NCBI GenBank assembly: GCA_964451935.1 | Contig: CAYVKE010000002.1 | Location: 1 to 64,000 of the forward strand | Direction of reading: 5' to 3' | Length of the DNA: 64,000 nucleotides | From: CALFXN01 sp964451935 | GTDB lineage: Bacteria > Synergistota > Synergistia > Synergistales > Aminobacteriaceae | Part shown: positions 58,949-64,000 of the stretch, in pieces | Position numbering within the stretch: position 1 is the first letter of the stretch | Layout: each line of letters opens with the position of its first letter | Notes under the pieces: generated by a model | The model's database searches: none | What the model saw: only the letters and a program-made list of their open reading frames with translations | What the model was told of the DNA's origin: nothing | Made by a program: the position numbers and the translations under genes

Positions 58949-60442
58949 ATGACGACATCCTGGCTTGCGATACGGAACGCACACGCCTTTCCGCTCTCCG
59001 AAGTTCCCGTCTGTCCGATCACGGACTTTCGGGATCTCGTCATCCGTCAGGTCGCGGCGGGGCAACGCCTCGTCGCGCTGTTCCACATTCCGGAAGACGG
59101 ACATGCGAAGCTCTGCGCCGTCCTCGCGGACGACGGGAACCGTTCGCTCGGCGCGACGATCGGCGTCGCCGAAGGAGACCGGTACCCCTCGCTGACGCCG
59201 GACTGCCTCCAGGCGCACCTCTTCGAGCGCGAGATCGCCGAGAACGGGGGGCCGCTTCCCGAGGGACACCCGTGGCTCAAACCGGTCCGCTTCCCGCGGA
59301 ACAGCGCGCTGCCGCATCGTTCCGTCGGCGGGATGGACTTCTACCGCGTCGATGGGCAGGAGGTTCACGAGGTTGCGGTCGGTCCCGTGCACGCGGGCGT
59401 GATCGAACCGGGGCACTTCCGGTTCCAGTGTCACGGCGAGATCGTGCTGCATCTGGAAATCTCGCTGGGGTATCAGCACCGGGGCGTGGAAACGGCGTTT
59501 CCCGGAGCGACGCCGGTCATGCGGCGCCTCATGGCGGAGTCCGTCTCCGGCGACTCCACTGCGGGACACGCGACGGCCTACTGCGGCTCAATGGAAGCGC
59601 TCTCCCGCACCCGCGTCCCCGGGCGCGCGCGGATGATCCGGAACATCGCCCAGGAACTCGAACGCGCGGCCTGCCATATCGGCGATCTCGGGGCGCTGGC
59701 GGGAGACGTCGGGTTCCTGCCGACGAGCTCGTTTTGCGGCCGCATCCGGGGCGTCGTGCTGAACATGACGGCCGCCCTCTGCGGCAACCGCTTCTCGCGC
59801 GGGCTCCTGCGGCCCGGCGGCGTGACGCGGGATATCGATAAACCGATCGTAGCGCATCTTCTCGGACAGCTCCGGACCGTCCGCAGGGACGCCATCGACG
59901 CCGTGAACCTTCTCTGGGAGACGCCGACGGTCATGGCGCGTTTCGAGGGAACCGGGGTTCTCACGCGCGAGAACGCCGTCGCCATCGGGCTCGTCGGGCC
60001 CGCGTCACGCGCGTGCGGCGTCGCCCGCGACGTGCGGTCGACGTTCCCGTACGCGGGGTACGACGACGCGCCGATTCCGATCCAAACGGAGGAAACGGGC
60101 GACGTTCTCGCGAGGGCCCGCGTCCGGAGCCGCGAGGTCGTTCAGTCGCTCGACTACGTCGGAAAGCACCTTCTCGATCTGCCGGACACGCCGCTTTTCG
60201 CCGAACCGGAAGCTTCGACCGAACCCGATGCGATGGTCGTCTCGATGACCGAAGGCTGGCGCGGCGAGATCGTCCACATCGCCATGACGGACGGCTCGGG
60301 CGCGCTGTCGCGGTACAAGATCGTCGACCCGAGCTTCCACAACTGGTTCGGGCTCGCGATGGCCATGCGCAACCGGGGCATCTCGGACTTCCCGCTGTGC
60401 AACAAGAGTTTCAACCTCTCGTACTGCGGGTTCGACCTGTAG
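58949..60442 (+). CDS. Hydrogenase large subunit-like protein (HyfG-like) lacking nickel ligands
   Basis: A 497-residue fusion of a NuoC-like N-terminal part (about 1-115) and a NuoD/hydrogenase large-subunit-like part. The order EVAVGPVHAGVIEPGHFRF and LEISLGYQHRGVE are typical. In catalytic NiFe enzymes two cysteine pairs bind nickel. Here the first motif (RxCGxC) reads ESVSGDS (S200, S203) and the last (DPCxxC) reads DPSFHN (S462, N465). All four cysteines are absent, so it cannot be a hydrogenase. This matches energy-converting hydrogenase-related (Ehr) complexes, whose substrates are unknown. ATG 58949 lies just after the previous stop. Confidence 0.88.
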   Translation: MTTSWLAIRNAHAFPLSEVPVCPITDFRDLVIRQVAAGQRLVALFHIPEDGHAKLCAVLADDGNRSLGATIGVAEGDRYPSLTPDCLQAHLFEREIAENGGPLPEGHPWLKPVRFPRNSALPHRSVGGMDFYRVDGQEVHEVAVGPVHAGVIEPGHFRFQCHGEIVLHLEISLGYQHRGVETAFPGATPVMRRLMAESVSGDSTAGHATAYCGSMEALSRTRVPGRARMIRNIAQELERAACHIGDLGALAGDVGFLPTSSFCGRIRGVVLNMTAALCGNRFSRGLLRPGGVTRDIDKPIVAHLLGQLRTVRRDAIDAVNLLWETPTVMARFEGTGVLTRENAVAIGLVGPASRACGVARDVRSTFPYAGYDDAPIPIQTEETGDVLARARVRSREVVQSLDYVGKHLLDLPDTPLFAEPEASTEPDAMVVSMTEGWRGEIVHIAMTDGSGALSRYKIVDPSFHNWFGLAMAMRNRGISDFPLCNKSFNLSYCGFDL

Positions 60443-60466
60443 TCCGGATGACGGAGGCAACGGGAC

Positions 60467-61239
60467 ATGATCTATAACATCTTCCGAACGAGATTCATCC
60501 AGGGGCACCAGACGATGGCCTATCCGGCCGGCCCCGCTCCCGCCATGCCGGAGCGCTTCGCCGGCCTTCCGCGGCTCGACCGGTCCCGTTGCGCGGGGTG
60601 CGCCGGTCCCTGCGTCGACGCCGGTCGGGCGCGATCCTTCGCGCGGACGGACGGCTGCGCTTCGACCTCGGACGCTGCGTCTTCTGCCGAGAATGCGAAC
60701 ATGCCTGCCCGACCGGCGCCATCGCCTTCGGGAAAGACTATCGCCTCGCCTCGTCCTCGCGGGAGGGGCTTGTTGTGAGCGGCGCGAACGGCGAGCCGAA
60801 CGCCGCGCCCGCCGCGCTGAACCCGGACGCATCGGGGCTGTACGGCCGCGTGTTTTCGCTCCGCGTCGTCAGCGCGGGCGGCTGCGGCGCGTGCGAGGCG
60901 GACACGAACGTCCTGAACACGCTCGCGTGGGATCTGGGACGCTTCGGCGTGTCGTACGCCGCGTCGCCCCGGCACGCCGACGGCATGCTGCTGATCGGAC
61001 CCGTGCCGGATAACATGGAGTACGCCGTCCGGGAAACATACGACGCCATCCCCGACCCGAAGTTCGTCATCGCCGTCGGAACCTGCGCGATATCGGGCGG
61101 CGCGTACGCATCCCGGCCGGAGTGCCTCGCCGGACGCGCGCCGGTCGTCCCGGTTGACCTCTTCATCCCCGGCTGCCCGCCGCACCCGATGACGATCCTG
61201 GACGGCATCCTGCGGTTCCTCGGGAAAACCCGGGACTGA
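60467..61239 (+). pseudogene. Ferredoxin-NuoB/HyfI-like fusion subunit with a frameshift
   Basis: ATG 60467 (GGAGG upstream) opens a ferredoxin-like part with RCAGCAGPCVDA, which should continue into the Cys-Pro of the first iron-sulphur motif. Instead the frame shifts near 60620-60640. The second frame continues with SGAILRADGRL, CVFCRECEHACPTGAI (second cluster), then a NuoB-like small subunit with GGCGACE, VGTCAISGGAY and PGCPPHP, which hold the electron-delivering cluster. A net loss of about four bases, which would also restore the missing Cys-Pro, explains the break. Fusion of HyfH-like and HyfI-like parts is itself unusual. It is the last gene of the operon. Confidence 0.78.
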
Positions 61240-61269
61240 CCGCTTCCGGAGGAACGTGATGTCGTGTCG

Positions 61270-61302
61270 CCCGCCTGCATGCGATCGCAGGCGGGTTTTT
61301 TT
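61270..61302 (+). terminator. Intrinsic terminator of the Hyf/Ehr-like operon
   Basis: CCCGCCTGC and GCAGGCGGG form a perfect 9-bp stem with an 8-nt loop followed by seven T. Confidence 0.92.
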
Positions 61303-61320
61303 GTCATCGAAATCCGGCTC

Positions 61321-61374
61321 TTGACATAACTGGATTCGGTAGGGTAGCATACGGTCGTGTTCGCGGTGCGAACA
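61321..61374 (+). promoter_or_regulatory. Promoter and IclR operator candidate
   Basis: TTGACA (61321-61326) and TAGCAT (61345-61350) with an 18-bp spacer. Immediately after lies TGTTCGC-GGT-GCGAACA (61358-61374), a 7-bp-armed inverted repeat over the likely start of transcription, suited to autoregulation by the IclR-type protein. Confidence 0.65.
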
Positions 61375-61396
61375 AAAAATCCGACAGGTGAAAAAT

Positions 61397-62161
61397 ATGG
61401 AAGACCAGAATTCCTCGATACGGGTTCTCGACAGGGCGTTTGCGATCCTCATGTACATGGCCGACGAAAAGCGTCCCGTCGGCGTGACGGAAATAGCCGC
61501 TGCGACCGATCTTCCGAAGGCGACGGTCTACAGGATCCTCTCCAGCCTGGAAAACATCCGCGCCGTCATCACGCGGGGCCGCGAATACGCGGTCGGACCG
61601 ACGATGCTGCTCTTCGCGGACGCCTACAGGGTTCGGACGGTGATCTCCGAAGTCGCCCATCCGTTCCTTCTCGATCTTCGCAACGATACGAAGGAGACGG
61701 TGCACCTGTTCGTGTTCGAGAGCGGAGAGCTGTTCTACCTCGACAAGCTGGAGAGTCCGTACCAGGTGCGAATGCATTCGCGCGTCGGCGTCCGGGGCTC
61801 CCTCACGAACCTGTCGGCGGGGAAGGCGATCATCGCGAGCCTCTCGCCGGAAGACCGGAAGGGACTGGGCGAGACGATCCCGGCCGAGCTGTTCTCCGAG
61901 ATCCGCGACATACAAAAACGCGGCTACGCCGTGGACGACGAACAGAACGAGGCCGGGTTGCGCTGCGTCGGCGCGGCCGTCACGGACGAACTCGGAAGGC
62001 CAGTCGGCGCGGTGAGCATATCGGCGCCGGTCTATCGCTTCCCCTCGTCCATGGTTCCCGAACGCGGCGAGATGGTGCGAACAACGGCCCGCGCGGTCTC
62101 CGACGCGCTGCGTTCATTTCAAAAAACGCCGATACCTGTGCCCATACGGGCGCAGCAATAA
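61397..62161 (+). CDS. IclR-family transcriptional regulator
   Basis: A 254-residue regulator. ATG 61397 is preferred over GTG 61388 because CAGGTG then lies at normal spacing. The N-terminal winged helix includes RAFAILMYMADEKRPVGVTE and LPKATVYRILSSLE. The C-terminal effector domain has KLESPYQVRMHSRVGVRGSL, LSAGKAIIA and RGYAVDDEQNEAGLRCVGAA, the usual IclR effector pocket. It is 19 bp upstream of the aminotransferase gene and probably controls it. Confidence 0.92.
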   Translation: MEDQNSSIRVLDRAFAILMYMADEKRPVGVTEIAAATDLPKATVYRILSSLENIRAVITRGREYAVGPTMLLFADAYRVRTVISEVAHPFLLDLRNDTKETVHLFVFESGELFYLDKLESPYQVRMHSRVGVRGSLTNLSAGKAIIASLSPEDRKGLGETIPAELFSEIRDIQKRGYAVDDEQNEAGLRCVGAAVTDELGRPVGAVSISAPVYRFPSSMVPERGEMVRTTARAVSDALRSFQKTPIPVPIRAQQ

Positions 62162-62180
62162 AGAAGGGGGCAGAAAAATT

Positions 62181-63341
62181 ATGCTGGCAACGAACAAGCT
62201 CGTCATGATACCGGGACCGACCCCGGTGGTGCGCTCCATCCAGGATCAGATGGCGCGGGAAACGGTGGCCTTCGGAGACGCGGCGTTCGTCGCGGACTTC
62301 CGGGACGTCCTGACGGACATGAAGGCGATGTGGAAGTGCTCGGGCGAGGCGTTCGTCGTCGCGGGATCGGGCACGATGGGCATGGAAATGGCCGTCGCGA
62401 ACGTCACGAAGCGCGGCGACAAAATCCTGATCTGTTCCAACGGGTTCTTCGGCGACCGCTTCATCGACATGTGCAAGCGCAAGGGGCTCGAGACGGACGT
62501 CCTGTCCGTCGAGTGGGGGACGACCGTGACGCCGGAACTTCTCGATTCGAAGCTCTCCGCGAAGAAATACGACGTCGTCACCGTGACCCACGTCGAAACG
62601 TCGACGGGCGTGGCGGCTCCGGTCGCGGCGATCGGCGCGATGCTCAAGAAGAAGCACCCCGACGTTCTCTACATCGTCGACGGCGTGGCCGCGACGGGCG
62701 GCGTCGAGCAGTACGTTGACCCGATGGGGATCGACATCCTCCTGTCCTGCTCCCAGAAGGCCTTCGGCGTGGCGCCGGGACTCGCTCTCCTGTGGGCGAG
62801 CGAGCGGGCCGTCGCGAAGCGCAAGTCGATGCCCGACATCCCCGAGTCCTACGTCGACTTCGAGAAATGGCTTCCCGTCATGCACGACCCGAGCAAATAC
62901 TGGGGAACGCCCGCGATCAACCTGATCTGGGCCCTCAAGGAATCCATCCGGATCATGAAGGCCGAGGGACTCCAGGAGCGCTTCGACCGTCACGCGCGGC
63001 AGGCCGCGATGTTCGACGCCGCGCTCGAATCCATCGGCTTCGAGGTCGCCGCGAAGAATCCGTACCGTGCGCCGACGCTTTCCGTCTACCTCTATCCGAA
63101 GGGCTCGAACCTCGACGACGCGGCGTTCCGCAAGGCGCTGGCCGAAGAGGGCGCGCAGACTGCCGGCTGTCTCGGCGCGTACGCGGGCAAGGGCTTCCGC
63201 ATGGGACACATGGGCAACGTCGACAAGCACGTTCTCGTCTCCGCGATCGCCGCGGTCGAGCGCGCGTGCGTCAAGTGCGGCTACGCGATCGAATTCGGCA
63301 AGGCCGTCGGAACGCTCCAGAAGGGGCTCGTGAAGGAATAG
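62181..63341 (+). CDS. Class V aminotransferase (alanine/serine-glyoxylate aminotransferase-like)
   Basis: A 386-residue PLP enzyme. The N-terminus MIPGPTPVVRSIQDQMA is characteristic of alanine-glyoxylate and serine-glyoxylate aminotransferases. PLP contacts are GSGTMGMEMA, THVETSTGV and VDGVAATGG; the Schiff-base lysine is K193 in CSQKAFGVAPGLAL. GMHMGN-like GHMGNVDKH is near the end. Other activities of this family (2-aminoethylphosphonate or purine-catabolic transaminases) cannot be excluded. Regulation by the adjacent IclR protein is likely. Confidence 0.87.
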   Translation: MLATNKLVMIPGPTPVVRSIQDQMARETVAFGDAAFVADFRDVLTDMKAMWKCSGEAFVVAGSGTMGMEMAVANVTKRGDKILICSNGFFGDRFIDMCKRKGLETDVLSVEWGTTVTPELLDSKLSAKKYDVVTVTHVETSTGVAAPVAAIGAMLKKKHPDVLYIVDGVAATGGVEQYVDPMGIDILLSCSQKAFGVAPGLALLWASERAVAKRKSMPDIPESYVDFEKWLPVMHDPSKYWGTPAINLIWALKESIRIMKAEGLQERFDRHARQAAMFDAALESIGFEVAAKNPYRAPTLSVYLYPKGSNLDDAAFRKALAEEGAQTAGCLGAYAGKGFRMGHMGNVDKHVLVSAIAAVERACVKCGYAIEFGKAVGTLQKGLVKE

Positions 63342-63410
63342 AGCATCCTCCGGAGGAACAGAGAGCCTCCCGGTGAAACGCGGATACAACGTGCTTCCCC
63401 CTGAATGCGG

Positions 63411-63442
63411 CGAGGGCCCTCCTGGTTTCCGGAGGGCCCTCG
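63411..63442. terminator. Terminator between convergent genes
   Basis: CGAGGGCCCTCC and GGAGGGCCCTCG form a perfect 12-bp stem with an 8-nt loop; CTTTTTC follows a few bases later on the plus strand. Confidence 0.75.
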
Positions 63443-63480
63443 TCGCGCTTTTTCTTGGCCGCGTGGACGCGGTCCGCGCG

Positions 63481-64000
63481 TTACGGCGTCTTCGGCGCCT
63501 TCGAGAGCGTCCGGCGCAACAGGTCGAGGTTCTGCGCGTCCTGCTCGGTTTCGAGCAGGCGCTGTAATGTGTCGCGCGCGGCCGGGAACGAGTCCGCCCC
63601 CTTCGCGAGGGCGCGGATCATCTCGCCCCGGACGAGGGCGTTCTGTTCCTTCGGGGCGCTTTCGGCGATCGCGGCGATCGCGTTGTCGTCGGGGCCGCGC
63701 TGGGCGATGCTTCGGACGACCGCGCCGCGCACCTCGGGCGTCTTCTCGTTCGCGAGCGACGAGAGCAGCAGCTCCCCTGTCCGTGCGTCCGGCATCCGAC
63801 GGAGCGCCGTCGCGGCAGCCGCACGGGTCGCCGCGTTCTCCGACGCGAGATAGGACTGGATGCGTCCCGCGACGGCCGGATCGCCGGTGTTTCCGAGCGC
63901 CTTGAGCGCGACGCGGAGGTCCGGCCCCTCCTTTTCGGGGATCGCCGAAAGAAGGTCCGCCGTAACGGAGGACGCCGCCGGGTCGTCGTTTGTCCGCAGC
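63481..64000 (-). CDS. HEAT-repeat protein, C-terminal part (5' end outside window)
   Basis: The minus-strand frame is open from the window edge to TAA at 63481 (about 172 residues visible). It is built of helical repeats of about 30-35 residues (DLRVALKALGNTGDPAVAGR, TRAAAATALRRMPDARTGEL, VRGAVVRSIAQRGPDD, VRGEMIRALAKGADS), the pattern of HEAT or PBS-lyase-like repeats. It likely serves protein-protein interaction. The N-terminal part, which would show a signal peptide or other domain, is not visible. Confidence 0.82.
   Translation of the reverse strand, partial: LRTNDDPAASSVTADLLSAIPEKEGPDLRVALKALGNTGDPAVAGRIQSYLASENAATRAAAATALRRMPDARTGELLLSSLANEKTPEVRGAVVRSIAQRGPDDNAIAAIAESAPKEQNALVRGEMIRALAKGADSFPAARDTLQRLLETEQDAQNLDLLRRTLSKAPKTP

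Noticed and set aside
58949..60442. Annotation as a functional NiFe hydrogenase large subunit
   Set aside because: All four nickel-binding cysteines are absent, so the name would be misleading.

Overview
The window is a GC-rich (roughly 60% by eye) stretch of draft bacterial sequence with one 10-N assembly gap at 40254-40263. It most likely comes from a Synergistota (Synergistaceae) anaerobe. The strongest evidence is a set of secreted proteins that end in Gly-Gly-Gly-Cys-Ser, a hydrophobic stretch and Arg/Lys, which is the Synerg-CTERM sorting tail. The abundance of TRAP, Liv-type and peptide ABC importers, and a membrane complex related to energy-converting hydrogenases, fit an amino-acid or organic-acid fermenting anaerobe.

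Layout. 0-1.2 kb: the 3' end of a BREX-type phage defence operon (PglZ and one partner). 1.3-2.2 kb: a NYN nuclease-like protein on the minus strand. 2.4-11.4 kb: a plus-strand catabolic cluster with a TRAP transporter (DctM, DctP, DctQ), a LarA-family racemase, a GntR regulator, an unusual enolase paralogue, a glycerate 2-kinase and a 2-hydroxyacid dehydrogenase. Together these suggest uptake and conversion of a 2-hydroxy acid such as glycerate into glycolysis. 11.4-22.6 kb: a second catabolic cluster. A zinc alcohol dehydrogenase and a GntR regulator diverge from a promoter that carries the same GGTTGTCC-type element found before an operon of an old-yellow-enzyme homologue (interrupted by TAG), a Liv-type ABC importer, a fucose-isomerase-like protein and a fumarate-reductase-like flavoprotein. 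22.7-23.8 kb: an OsmC-like protein and a DUF3795 protein.

23.8-50 kb is mostly a minus-strand surface and secreted protein region. It holds a seven-repeat SBBP propeller protein, a second protein with the same C-terminal module, four or five papain-like (C1) proteases with lectin-like domains, an M6 metalloprotease, and a small protein made of two copies of the M6 N-terminal domain without a protease. Many of these genes are followed by a strong intrinsic terminator. Embedded among them are a dipeptide-type ABC importer operon, hflKC and a DUF4143 ATPase. Secreted proteases plus peptide importers make a coherent peptide-scavenging set.

50-52.3 kb: a frameshifted gene of 231-bp repeats, and phoU. 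52.5-53.7 kb: an M20-type amidohydrolase. 53.9-61.2 kb: a six-gene Hyf/Ehr-like complex whose large subunit lacks all four nickel-ligand cysteines and whose ferredoxin-NuoB fusion gene carries a frameshift. 61.3-63.3 kb: an IclR regulator and a class V aminotransferase. 63.5-64 kb: the end of a HEAT-repeat protein.

Four genes carry an interruption (TAG at 13616, a probable frameshift near 29620, an 11-nt deletion near 50580, a frameshift near 60630). Because this is draft sequence, assembly or consensus error must be weighed against real decay at each. No tRNA, rRNA, CRISPR array or insertion sequence was recognised.
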